This document shows, one piece after another, positions 1-7,219 of a DNA stretch of 12,350 nucleotides. The DNA comes from an uncultured Lachnospiraceae bacterium (lineage in GTDB: Bacteria; Bacillota_A; Clostridia; Lachnospirales; Lachnospiraceae): NCBI GenBank assembly GCA_900553635.1, contig USDU01000056.1:1-12350 (forward strand), in the 5' to 3' direction. Position 1 is the stretch's first letter, and every line of letters starts with the position of its first letter. A program made the translations under genes and the position numbers. The notes beneath the pieces were generated by a model. It worked only from the letters and a program-made list of their open reading frames with translations. It made no database searches and was not told the origin of the DNA.

Positions 1-1393
1 GGGAGCCGACCATACGGAACTCAAATTTATTACCGGTAAACGCGAAAGGTGAAGTACGGTTCCGGTCGGTGGCGTCCTTGGCGAAATCCGGCAGGGTCCG
101 CACACCAGTGTGCAGATGGCCGCCCTTGATGCTGTGGGTCGCCTCACCCGTACTGATAAGCTGAGACAACACATCCTCCAGCTGGTCGCCCAGATAAACA
201 GAGATAATCGCAGGCGGAGCCTCGTTGGCGCCCAGACGGTGATCATTTCCCACATCGGAAGCAGACTCCCGAAGCAGGGCCGCATGCTCATCCACGGCCT
301 TCAGGATACAGGTCAGCACCAGCAGAAACTGGATATTCTCATGGGGCGTTTTACCCGGATCCAGAAGATTGATGCCGTCATCGGTAGTCAGAGACCAGTT
401 ATTGTGCTTACCGGAACCATTGACCCCGGCAAAAGGCTTCTCATGAAGCAGACACTGCAGGCCATGAAGATAAGCCACCTTCTTCAACGTCTCCATAATC
501 AGCTGATTGTGATCCACGGCCACATTACACTCCGCATAAATAGGAGCCAGCTCATGCTGACCCGGAGCCACCTCATTGTGCTGGGTCTTGGCAGACACGC
601 CCAGCTTCCACAGCTCCTTATTTACATCCTCCATGAAATCCGCAATCCGCTCGCGGATAACACCGAAATAATGATCATCCAGCTCCTGTCCTTTCGGCGG
701 CATGGCGCCAAACAGAGTCCGACCGGTAAAAATCAGATCCTTTCGCTTCAGATACTTCTCCCGATCCACCAGGAAATACTCCTGCTCCACACCCACAGAC
801 GGTGTCACACGGTTGGAAGTCGTATTGCCAAATAGTCTGAGCAGGCGTAAAGACTGCTTATTAATGGCCTCCATGGAACGAAGCAGCGGCGTCTTCTGAT
901 CGAGAGCCTCACCCTTATAAGAGCAGAACGCCGTCGGAATATACAGAATTGCCCGGGAACCGTCCTCATCCTTCTTCACAAAAGCCGGAGAAGTGCAGTC
1001 CCAGGCCGTATAACCTCTCGCCTCAAAAGTGGCGCGCAGGCCTCCGGACGGGAAAGAAGACGCGTCCGGCTCACCCTTTACCAATTCTTTACCGGAGAAC
1101 TCCATCAGTACCTTCCCATCCGCCTTGGGCGCGGACAAAAACGCGTCATGCTTCTCCGCCGTCGCACCGGTCAGAGGCTGGAACCAATGGGAATAATGGG
1201 TTGCGCCCTGCTCCAGCGCCCATTCCTTCATCTCATGGGCCACCACATCAGCCACCGCCAGGTCAAGCTCCTTACCCTCCCGGATAGTCTGCTTCAGCTC
1301 CTTATAAATCTTCTTCGGCAGCCGTTCCTGCATCACCGTATCATTAAACACATTTTCGCCGAAAATCTCGGAAATATTCGTCTTCCCTTCCAT
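1..1393 (-). CDS. glnN: Glutamine synthetase type III (GlnN), C-terminal part cut off by the window edge
   Basis: Cytoplasmic enzyme that makes glutamine from glutamate, ammonia and ATP; the main ammonia-assimilating step. The reading frame gives 464 residues from ATG 1393 and runs off the left edge without a stop. Full GSIII proteins are near 700 residues, so about a third is missing. Class III marks are clear: an N-terminal block with [12 protein letters not shown] (residues 16-27), [12 protein letters not shown] (65-76) and AEKHD (79-83); the catalytic-fold motifs VGVEQEYF (200-207), NEVAPGQHE (273-281) and [10 protein letters not shown] (325-334); and [16 protein letters not shown] (445-460). 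The start is preceded by a GGGGAGAGG ribosome site with suitable spacing. The gene is apparently transcribed alone from a promoter about 70 bases upstream. No adjacent PII or GlnR gene is in view, so its regulation cannot be read from here. Identification is secure. Confidence 0.97.
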   Translation of the reverse strand, partial: MEGKTNISEIFGENVFNDTVMQERLPKKIYKELKQTIREGKELDLAVADVVAHEMKEWALEQGATHYSHWFQPLTGATAEKHDAFLSAPKADGKVLMEFSGKELVKGEPDASSFPSGGLRATFEARGYTAWDCTSPAFVKKDEDGSRAILYIPTAFCSYKGEALDQKTPLLRSMEAINKQSLRLLRLFGNTTSNRVTPSVGVEQEYFLVDREKYLKRKDLIFTGRTLFGAMPPKGQELDDHYFGVIRERIADFMEDVNKELWKLGVSAKTQHNEVAPGQHELAPIYAECNVAVDHNQLIMETLKKVAYLHGLQCLLHEKPFAGVNGSGKHNNWSLTTDDGINLLDPGKTPHENIQFLLVLTCILKAVDEHAALLRESASDVGNDHRLGANEAPPAIISVYLGDQLEDVLSQLISTGEATHSIKGGHLHTGVRTLPDFAKDATDRNRTSPFAFTGNKFEFRMVGS

Positions 1394-1458
1394 AATCCTC
1401 TCCCCGTATTCTCTTTGTTGTCAGTTACCGTATTTCACAAAAAATTTCTTTACCTAGT

Positions 1459-1487
1459 ACTTTAACACGATTTTTTTCTGCTGTCGA
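1459..1487 (-). promoter_or_regulatory. Likely sigma-A promoter of glnN
   Basis: On the minus strand a TCGACA box (1482-1487) is followed after exactly 17 bases by TAAAGT (1459-1464). That is 5/6 and 4/6 matches to the consensus, with an A-rich spacer. The predicted transcript would start near 1452 and carry a leader of about 60 bases before the glnN ATG. The remaining gene-free DNA between this box and the palindrome (about 1488-1618) is AT-rich, and I see no ORF, terminator or recognisable operator in it. Confidence 0.45.
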
Positions 1488-1618
1488 TATAAAATGCCCC
1501 TGTTTTTTATTATTTCTTCTACTATCCGTTTATCACTATATGAAGTAAATCCCTATACCTGCATACCGCCCTATTTACGAATCACCATCATCCTTTTACC
1601 AATCCACAACGTATATCT

Positions 1619-1813
1619 CTGCCAAGAATAGCCTGGGTCCCCCTTGGAAACGTTAGCGAATTTTGCGTAGGAACGAGCAGGCTGGCAGCATCTGAAGGAG
1701 ACACTGTCTGAGGGCCTTTAGGCCCGAGTTTGCCGGTCAGATGCGTATAAGCCGCCTGCGAGGAGTAGCAAAATCCGCGTTGTTCCCAAGGGGGACCCAG
1801 GCTATTCTTGCAG
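1619..1813. repeat. Long nested imperfect palindrome (about 195 bp), possible structured RNA or MITE/REP-like element
   Basis: The outer arms 1623-1647 and 1786-1810 are perfect reverse complements over 25 bp. Adding 1619-1621 with 1811-1813 gives three more pairs beyond a one-base bulge. Moving inward, collinear complementary blocks continue: 1660-1666 with 1768-1774 (7 bp), 1677-1681 with 1755-1759 (5 bp), 1688-1695 with 1737-1744 (8 bp) and an apical GGGCC/GGCCC stem at 1712-1716 with 1721-1725, closing on a 4-base loop. Between them lie mismatched internal loops. The whole unit folds as one long rod on either strand. It begins 15 bases after the stop codon of the lipid kinase gene and lies about 130 bases upstream of the glnN promoter. 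No uridine run follows the outer arm, so it is not a canonical intrinsic terminator. It could be a mobile miniature repeat, a 3'-end stabiliser or a structured RNA. Only one copy lies in the window. Confidence 0.85.
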
Positions 1814-1828
1814 TTCACTATTTAAATT

Positions 1829-2770
1829 CTAATATCCTTCTTCCTCTTCCACCACCAGCGCGTCACGTACTTCCTCTGGCATGCGGATCTCCACCGCTCT
1901 CTGGTTGTTCGTGATCTCCACACGAGTGTGCTCGCCGCCGAACTCACCATCCAGCGTCCAGGGCACCGACTCCTCGGATTCAATCACCACCCGGGAGCTC
2001 CGGAAAGAATACATATACTTGGTATCAATCTGTTCGATCAGCAGCGCCGCCAGAATCTCCTGCAGCTCCATGGGATTCTTTGGCCGCATAATAAAGGTCA
2101 TCTCAAAGACACCGTCATCGAAAATCACGTTTTTTCCGATGATACTCTTAAAGCCACCCACCGACTTGGAATTGGTAATCATCCCAAAGAGGAAATCCCC
2201 TTCAAAGGTGGCCTCTTCGCTGGTAACCTTCAGCTTGTAGGACTTCACATTCATGAGCTGTTTCATGCCCTCCAGCACGTAAGCCATATGGCCCAGCACA
2301 TTCTTCATTTCCTGCTTCGTCGTGTAAGACACATCCGTGAAGATGCCAAAGGCCGCCACATAGATGAAATTGCGGTCATTTAAGGAACCCACATCGATGG
2401 AATAATTGACACCCCGCACGGCGATTTCTGCCGCCTGATCCATATTATTGGGAATCTGTAAGGATCTGGCGAAATCATTGCAGGAACCCGCCGGAATATA
2501 GCCCACCGGAATCTTATGCTTTCTCTGCATCATACCGGTCATGACCTCGTCCAGAGTACCGTCGCCGCCGCTGCAGACCACCAGATCGTAATCGTCCGGC
2601 AAATCCCGAACCTGCTCTATAGCGTCCTGAGGCGCGCGGGTCGGGTAAATGGTAATCGCGTAACCGGCATCGGACATGGCCTGAATGATGCCGTACAGCT
2701 TTCCTCTGATATTCTCTTTTCCCGCATGGGGATTATAGATAAAAAACAGTTTCTTCTCTAAATGCAGCAT
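1829..2770 (-). CDS. Diacylglycerol/lipid kinase, DgkB-YegS-BmrU family
   Basis: Predicted soluble or membrane-associated kinase that phosphorylates diacylglycerol or a related lipid. In Firmicutes the DgkB members recycle the diacylglycerol released during lipoteichoic acid synthesis into phosphatidate. The 313 residues match the family's usual size. Visible motifs are YNPHAGK (12-18), the nucleotide-binding SGGDGT (67-72) followed by LDEV, GYIPAGSCNDFAR (90-102), an FDDGVFE segment (217-223) near the usual metal site, and LDGE (273-276), which carries the expected catalytic acid. The C-terminus ends in an acidic EEEEGY tail. The ATG at 2770 is chosen over a TTG six bases upstream because the GAGGTG ribosome site then lies 8 bases away instead of about 2. 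It is the last gene of a four-gene unit, 39 bases after the small membrane protein gene, and is followed directly by the long palindrome. The exact lipid substrate is not shown by the sequence. Confidence 0.9.
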   Translation of the reverse strand: MLHLEKKLFFIYNPHAGKENIRGKLYGIIQAMSDAGYAITIYPTRAPQDAIEQVRDLPDDYDLVVCSGGDGTLDEVMTGMMQRKHKIPVGYIPAGSCNDFARSLQIPNNMDQAAEIAVRGVNYSIDVGSLNDRNFIYVAAFGIFTDVSYTTKQEMKNVLGHMAYVLEGMKQLMNVKSYKLKVTSEEATFEGDFLFGMITNSKSVGGFKSIIGKNVIFDDGVFEMTFIMRPKNPMELQEILAALLIEQIDTKYMYSFRSSRVVIESEESVPWTLDGEFGGEHTRVEITNNQRAVEIRMPEEVRDALVVEEEEGY

Positions 2771-2809
2771 TTTCAAATCACCTCGTCAAAAGCAATCACA
2801 CCACAATTG

Positions 2810-3319
2810 TTAAGCAAAGATACCGCCGATGACGGTATAGGACAACACCGTCATAATGAAGGACGCCAGCAGAATGCCGAGTATAACTGCCGGGAACGCC
2901 TTCTTAAACTTGATGCCGAGCAGGGCCGCAATCAGGGATCCGGTCCATGCGCCGGTACCCGGAAGTGGGATACCTACAAATAACAAAAGTCCCCAGAACT
3001 CGTATTTTTCGATCTGCTCCTTCTTGTTCATGGCCCGGTTTTCCATCTTTTCCACAAAGGGCTTCAGATGCTTCGTGCCCTTCAGCCAGGTAAAAATCTT
3101 CGTAATAAAAAGCAGAATAAACGGCACCGGAATCAGATTGCCGATGATGCAGATGGGAATCGCGCGCCACATGGGCACATTTAAAAATGCCGGTCCGGCT
3201 GCCAGAAGGCCGCCGCGGAGCTCCAGGATCGGAATCATGGAAATAATAAAAATAATCAGCTCTTTCGCCGCAGATCCGCCCAGATTCTGCACAAACCATT
3301 GTACCAGTGTTTCTGTCAT
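2810..3319 (-). CDS. Small integral membrane protein, COG2426 ("small multidrug export protein" family)
   Basis: A 169-residue hydrophobic protein with about four membrane segments (roughly 20-42, 52-78, 106-134 and 142-168) and a basic, charged cytoplasmic-type loop at about 80-105. Family signatures are PILELRGG (30-37), GNLIPVPF (60-67) and a glycine-rich IPLPGTGAWTGS stretch (117-128) that looks like a re-entrant element. The family is named as a putative small multidrug exporter, but that function is weakly founded and the transported compound is unknown. The start codon lies only 6 bases after the stop of the upstream aminotransferase gene, and its AAAGGAAA ribosome site falls inside the end of that gene. 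The two are therefore probably translationally coupled. Complete, with no oddities. Confidence 0.88.
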   Translation of the reverse strand: MTETLVQWFVQNLGGSAAKELIIFIISMIPILELRGGLLAAGPAFLNVPMWRAIPICIIGNLIPVPFILLFITKIFTWLKGTKHLKPFVEKMENRAMNKKEQIEKYEFWGLLLFVGIPLPGTGAWTGSLIAALLGIKFKKAFPAVILGILLASFIMTVLSYTVIGGIFA

Positions 3320-3325
3320 AATAAA

Positions 3326-4381
3326 TTAATTTCCTTTCTTTCGCAGGAATGCAAGCAATGCATCCATTTCTTCATCTGTGCCCACGGTGATCCGCAGATA
3401 ATTGTCGATTCGCGGGGACGCGAAATAACGCACATAGATATCTTCTTTCTTTAATTCCTCAAAGAGCTCCTTTGCAGGCCAGCTCTTATGTGTGGCAAAA
3501 ATAAAGTTAGACTGAGAGTCCGGGAAGGTAAAGCCAAGATCCGTAAGCTCCTTCTTCACACGTTCTCTTGTGGCCACAATTTTGCCCACAGTTTCTCTAA
3601 AATAAGCCTCATCCTTCACGGCAGCCGCGCCAAGCTTGATGCTCGGCAGATTCATCGTGTAGGAATTAAAGGAATATTTTACATCGTTCAGGTATTTGAT
3701 AAGCCTGGGCTGTCCCACAGCGAAGCCAATCCGCATACCGGCCAAGGAACGGGACTTGGAAAAGGTCTGTACCACCAGCAGGTTATCATACTTGTCTACC
3801 AGCTCCATGGCGGAAGGGCCGGCGAAATCCACATAAGCCTCGTCTACAATCACGATGCTGTCCGGATTCCTGGAAATGATTTCCTCCACCTGGTCGAGTT
3901 CCATATAGATACCGGTGGGCGCATTGGGGTTCGGAAAAATAATACCGCCGTTTTCCTTAAAATAATCCGCCTTCACAATCCGGAAATCTGCATCCAGAGC
4001 GGGGCGCTCATACTTGATTCCGAACAGATCCGCCCAGACACTGTAGAAGGAATAGCTGATGTCCGGGAACAGAATCGGCTTTTCCGAATTAAAAAATGTC
4101 TGGAACGCCATGGCAATCACATCGTCGGAACCCACGCCAACGAAGATGCAGGACGGATCCTTATGATAATATTCTGCCAGCGCATTCACCAGTTCGGACA
4201 CTGCCGGATCCGGATAGAGCCGCAGGCGGTCGGTATCCAGCTCCTCCAGGGCCTTCAGCACGCCCGGCGCGGGCGGATACGGGTTTTCATTGGTATTCAG
4301 TTTGATCATGCCCGGCCGGTTCGGCTGTTCGCCCGGTGTATAGGGAACAACTTTGCGGACATTGGCTTCCCATGCTTTCAT
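3326..4381 (-). CDS. hisC: HisC-family PLP-dependent aminotransferase (histidinol-phosphate aminotransferase)
   Basis: Fold-type I PLP enzyme expected to convert imidazole-acetol phosphate and glutamate to histidinol phosphate in histidine synthesis. The 351-residue length is typical. Seen in order: LNTNENPYPP (28-37), RLYPDP (54-59), GVGSDD (82-87), PNPNAPTG (150-157), VDEAYVDF (179-186) with the cofactor-contacting Asp180 and Tyr183, and the Schiff-base lysine Lys209 in TFSKSRSLAGMRIG (206-219). An AGAGGAG ribosome site 7 bases before ATG 4381 supports the start. No other his genes are in the window. Instead it sits between a DUF2156 protein and membrane/lipid genes, so it may be a dispersed hisC or a paralogue acting on another substrate such as an aromatic amino acid or a phosphorylated amino alcohol. 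The family is certain; the substrate is likely but not proven. Confidence 0.88.
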   Translation of the reverse strand: MKAWEANVRKVVPYTPGEQPNRPGMIKLNTNENPYPPAPGVLKALEELDTDRLRLYPDPAVSELVNALAEYYHKDPSCIFVGVGSDDVIAMAFQTFFNSEKPILFPDISYSFYSVWADLFGIKYERPALDADFRIVKADYFKENGGIIFPNPNAPTGIYMELDQVEEIISRNPDSIVIVDEAYVDFAGPSAMELVDKYDNLLVVQTFSKSRSLAGMRIGFAVGQPRLIKYLNDVKYSFNSYTMNLPSIKLGAAAVKDEAYFRETVGKIVATRERVKKELTDLGFTFPDSQSNFIFATHKSWPAKELFEELKKEDIYVRYFASPRIDNYLRITVGTDEEMDALLAFLRKKGN

Positions 4382-4416
4382 AATCTGACTCCTCTTTTGA
4401 ATGATAATAGTATAGC

Positions 4417-5319
4417 TTACAGTAGTCCGCGCTCTCTTACAACCCCTTTTTCAATTAAAAATACAGGTTTGTAAGACATTTTTGCCTGCCTGAGACCATC
4501 TTCGCCCAGATCCTCCTCCCGGTTCAGATACCGGTAAGCCGCTCCCTCGTGAAGGGCGAACTGCTGGTTGATGACTGTGTAGGCTCCCTGCACCTCGGTC
4601 AGAGCCTTCTCAATATGGACAATCATGGTATCCTTCTTGTTACCCGGCTCACCGATGGTGCAGGCTGCGATTTTGCCATTCACACGCAGCGCGCCGCCCC
4701 GGAATCCCAGCTCGTCGTATAACCGCAACGCATTCTGCGCTACACAGATCTCCGCATTCTTCTCCTCGTCCCCGTCGCAGCCGTTCTCATGCCGCCACGC
4801 CAGCACCATCTGGAAGCACTCTTCCACATTGTCTTTGGTAATTGGCTCATAGGCCCAGTCCTCGTAGAGGCTCATGAATTTATTCACATGATTTTTCTTG
4901 CTATGATACTTCTTGCCGGAGAGCTTCGCCAGCTTCTCGGTCTCGTAGACATAGTCGGCGTAATTCCGATCATACTTGATCTCAAAGCGGCCCGGATACA
5001 GTTCCTCCAGCTTCGCGAAATCCTCTTTCGTAATGTTGTGCAGTTGGAAAATTTCTCCATTTTCTTTGCAATGCTCCATCAGCGCGTCGAGGGTCTTCTT
5101 CTTATCTCCCGGTCCCACCGGAAAGGTATAAGAATAGACGCCGTCTACCTCGCCGAATATCAGATTGTCCTCCACAATGGCGAATCCCGTGTTATAAAAC
5201 CGGGACCAGAGATAGATATTACCGAAGGTCATCTCACAGCTTCTGGTATCCGCGTGAGCCAGATACCGTTCCAGCAGTTCCCGGTCCTCCAGCTCCGGAC
5301 GTTTCATTTTTAATTCCAT
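4417..5319 (-). CDS. DUF2156 / phosphatidylglycerol lysyltransferase C-terminal-domain-like protein
   Basis: A 300-residue protein resembling the soluble LPG-synthase-C (DUF2156) domain, which has a tandem GNAT-like fold related to aminoacyl-tRNA-dependent transferases such as MprF and FemX. The N-terminal half holds the typical EMTFGNIYLW segment (29-38). A basic KKYHSKKNHVNKF stretch lies near the middle (about 136-148), and the second half ends in LNREEDLGEDGLRQAKMSYKP-like sequence, the best conserved block of the family. There are no transmembrane segments, so unlike MprF it is not a full lipid flippase/synthase. Its amino-acid donor and acceptor are unknown. ATG 5319 has an AGGGAAAG ribosome site; the internal methionine at residue 5 has none. 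It is the first gene of the four-gene unit, 35 bases before hisC. The domain assignment is firm; the function is not. Confidence 0.85.
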   Translation of the reverse strand: MELKMKRPELEDRELLERYLAHADTRSCEMTFGNIYLWSRFYNTGFAIVEDNLIFGEVDGVYSYTFPVGPGDKKKTLDALMEHCKENGEIFQLHNITKEDFAKLEELYPGRFEIKYDRNYADYVYETEKLAKLSGKKYHSKKNHVNKFMSLYEDWAYEPITKDNVEECFQMVLAWRHENGCDGDEEKNAEICVAQNALRLYDELGFRGGALRVNGKIAACTIGEPGNKKDTMIVHIEKALTEVQGAYTVINQQFALHEGAAYRYLNREEDLGEDGLRQAKMSYKPVFLIEKGVVRERGLL

Positions 5320-5383
5320 AAATCTTTCCCTTTTATATCCTGTTTTTTTCTCTTAGTATTCCACTCATTTTTCCCGAATATCT

Positions 5384-5412
5384 ATTCTATCGCAAAAAAG
5401 CGCGAAGTTCAA
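5384..5412 (-). promoter_or_regulatory. Likely promoter of the DUF2156-hisC-COG2426-lipid kinase unit
   Basis: On the minus strand TTGAAC (5407-5412) and TAGAAT (5384-5389) are separated by exactly 17 bases. They match the consensus at 4/6 and 5/6. The -35 box lies inside the loop of the terminator hairpin that ends the upstream ABC transporter transcript. The predicted start near 5377 leaves a leader of about 58 bases before ATG 5319. Confidence 0.45.
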
Positions 5413-5429
5413 GTAACCCCGCGCTTTTT
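5394..5429 (-). terminator. Intrinsic terminator after the ABC transporter gene (potentially bidirectional)
   Basis: A GC-only stem GCGCG/CGCGC (5400-5404 with 5420-5424) is extended by five A-T pairs (5395-5399 with 5425-5429). A small inner GTT/AAC helix (5407-5409 with 5415-5417) lies in the loop. Read on the minus strand, it begins 14 bases after the transporter stop codon and ends in a run of six T. The opposite strand also has a T run, so it could stop transcription both ways. Confidence 0.88.
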
Positions 5430-5443
5430 CTTTTGCTCAGATT

Positions 5444-7174
5444 TTACATGTTGTAGAGCTTCTCATAGACCCCGTGCATGGCCATCAGCTCCTCGTGGGT
5501 TCCTTCTTCCGCGATGCCGTCCTCGGTCAGAACCAGGATGCGCTCCGCGTTGCGAATCGTGGACAGGCGGTGGGCGATGACAAAGGTGGTCCGATCCTTC
5601 GCCAGGGTTTCCAGGGATTCCTGCACGATGCGCTCGCTCTCATTGTCCAGAGCGCTGGTGGCCTCATCGAAAATAAGGATGCGCGGATTCTTCAGGAATA
5701 CTCTCGCGATGGAGAGCCGCTGCTTCTGACCGCCGGAGAGCTTCACGCCCCGCTGGCCGATATCTGTGTCATAGCCATCCGGCAGTTCCATAATGAAATC
5801 ATGAGCATTGGCATTCCTGGCCGCCTCAATCACTTCTTCCCGGGTAGCATCCGGCCTGCCGTAGAGAATGTTATCCATGACTGTTCCGGCAAAGAGATAG
5901 ACGTCCTGCTGCACGATACCGATATTTTCACGCAGGCTCTGAAGGGTTACATCGCGGACATCATTTCCGTCAATGCAGACACTTCCGCCGGTCACATCGT
6001 AAAACCTGGGAATCAGGCTGCAAAGGGTCGTCTTGCCGCCGCCGGAAGAACCCACCAGGGCCACATAGCTGCCTGCCGGCACATTAAGGCTCACATGATC
6101 CAGCACCTTCTCCGTGGCGTCCTCATACCGGAAGGATACATCCCGAAACTCCACCGTTCCACACACATCTGTAAGCGTCTTCGCGCCTTCTTTGTCCGCA
6201 ATATCCGGCTCGATATCCATGATTTCCCGAAATCTGGTGTAGCCGGAATAACCATTCTGGAACTGTTCGGTAAAGTTAATGAGTTTCTTTACCGGCTCCG
6301 TAAAGTTTGCAATATATAAAAGGAATGTGATCAGATCCGGAATGGCCATATTGCCATCTACAATCAGTCTGGAGCCGGCCAGTACTACCACAATCGTCAC
6401 AGCTGTCAGCATAGCGTTCAGTACCGACTGATAGGTCCCCATATAGAGATAGCTGCGGCGCTTGGTAGCCAGAAAACGCTCATTGCCTTTCTTGAATTTT
6501 CGCATCTCTATGTCTTCATTGGCAAAGGATTTCACCACCCGGATACCGGACAGGTTGTCCTCAATCTGTCCGTTGATATCTGCCATCTTTACGCGGTTCT
6601 CCTTAAAGACCCGCTTCATCCGCTTGTTCAAATACAGGGCAAAGGCCAGGATAAAGGGCAGGAAGCATGCGGTGAGAATCGTCAGGCGCATATTGATATG
6701 CCCCAGAATCACCAGCGCTCCCACAATTTTAATCAGGGAAATGATGATGTCCTCGGGCCCGTGATGCAGAAGCTCCGTAATGTCAAACAGGTCATTGGTG
6801 ACCCGGGACATGAGCTGACCCACCTTCTGGTTGTCATAGAAGGTGAAGGCCAGCTTCTGATAATGCCCGAAAATGTCATTGCGCATCCCGTATTCCATAC
6901 GTGCGCCCATCAGATGCCCCCAGTACGTGATATAAAAATTGCAGCCCAGCTCTACCAGAAGAAGTACCAGCATCAGCACGCTCAGCCGTACGATGGTCTG
7001 CCAGGCTGCGCCACTCTCCTCATAAATGACGGTACCGGTAATATACCGGACAATCAGGGGCATAGCCAGCGTTACACTGGCACCCAGGGTGGCGAAAAAC
7101 AAGTCTAACGCCAAAAGTCCCTGATAGGGACCGTAATAGGAAAAAATACTTACTTTTTTATTTGTCTTACTCAT
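5444..7174 (-). CDS. ABC exporter half-transporter (permease fused to ATPase, MsbA/multidrug type)
   Basis: A 576-residue half-transporter that should work as a homodimer exporting a lipid, drug or peptide with ATP. The N-terminal membrane domain (about 15-310) has six likely spans, including about 22-44, 62-86, 140-160, 165-182 and 250-272. The ATPase domain (about 338-576) is intact: Walker A GSSGGGKT (375-382), Q-loop VQQD (421-424), signature LSGGQ (479-483), Walker B ILIFDEA (499-505) with catalytic Glu504, D-loop SALD (507-510) and switch His534 in IAHRLST. ATG 7174 follows an AGGTAAAG ribosome site. It is the last gene of the dus-glmM-nucleotidyltransferase run and ends at a strong terminator. 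No partner half-transporter is present, which favours homodimerisation. The substrate cannot be read from the sequence; the envelope-precursor context is suggestive only. Confidence 0.95.
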   Translation of the reverse strand: MSKTNKKVSIFSYYGPYQGLLALDLFFATLGASVTLAMPLIVRYITGTVIYEESGAAWQTIVRLSVLMLVLLLVELGCNFYITYWGHLMGARMEYGMRNDIFGHYQKLAFTFYDNQKVGQLMSRVTNDLFDITELLHHGPEDIIISLIKIVGALVILGHINMRLTILTACFLPFILAFALYLNKRMKRVFKENRVKMADINGQIEDNLSGIRVVKSFANEDIEMRKFKKGNERFLATKRRSYLYMGTYQSVLNAMLTAVTIVVVLAGSRLIVDGNMAIPDLITFLLYIANFTEPVKKLINFTEQFQNGYSGYTRFREIMDIEPDIADKEGAKTLTDVCGTVEFRDVSFRYEDATEKVLDHVSLNVPAGSYVALVGSSGGGKTTLCSLIPRFYDVTGGSVCIDGNDVRDVTLQSLRENIGIVQQDVYLFAGTVMDNILYGRPDATREEVIEAARNANAHDFIMELPDGYDTDIGQRGVKLSGGQKQRLSIARVFLKNPRILIFDEATSALDNESERIVQESLETLAKDRTTFVIAHRLSTIRNAERILVLTEDGIAEEGTHEELMAMHGVYEKLYNM

Positions 7175-7186
7175 ACTTTACCTAAT

Positions 7187-7213
7187 TTAAGGGCGCCCTA
7201 TGGACGCCCTTAA
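7187..7213. repeat. Perfect 9-bp inverted repeat between the nucleotidyltransferase and ABC transporter genes
   Basis: TTAAGGGCG (7187-7195) and CGCCCTTAA (7205-7213) flank a 9-base loop. It starts 6 bases after the nucleotidyltransferase stop codon and ends 12 bases before the transporter ATG, next to its ribosome site. On the minus strand the sequence after the hairpin is AAATTAGG rather than a T run. It is therefore not a normal terminator; it may be a weak attenuator, a processing or stabilising hairpin, or an operator. Confidence 0.6.
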
Positions 7214-7219
7214 CCTTAC

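Noticed and set aside
110..835. A 241-codon open frame on the plus strand
   Set aside because: It is antisense to the well-conserved glutamine synthetase coding sequence.
1619..1813. The palindrome as an ordinary intrinsic terminator
   Set aside because: The outer helix is not followed by a T run on the minus strand, and the length and nested loops are far beyond a terminator. Partial termination cannot be excluded.
1588..1818. A 76-codon open frame on the minus strand through the palindrome
   Set aside because: It uses a GTG start with no ribosome site, lies almost wholly inside the inverted repeat, and its composition reflects the repeat arms rather than a protein.
2771..2776. TTG as an alternative start of the lipid kinase
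   Set aside because: It lies only about 2 bases from the ribosome site, while the ATG at 2770 is at a normal 8-base distance and fits the family N-terminus.
3488..4474. A 328-codon open frame on the plus strand
   Set aside because: It lies antisense across hisC and the end of the DUF2156 gene and encodes no recognisable motif or hydrophobic pattern.
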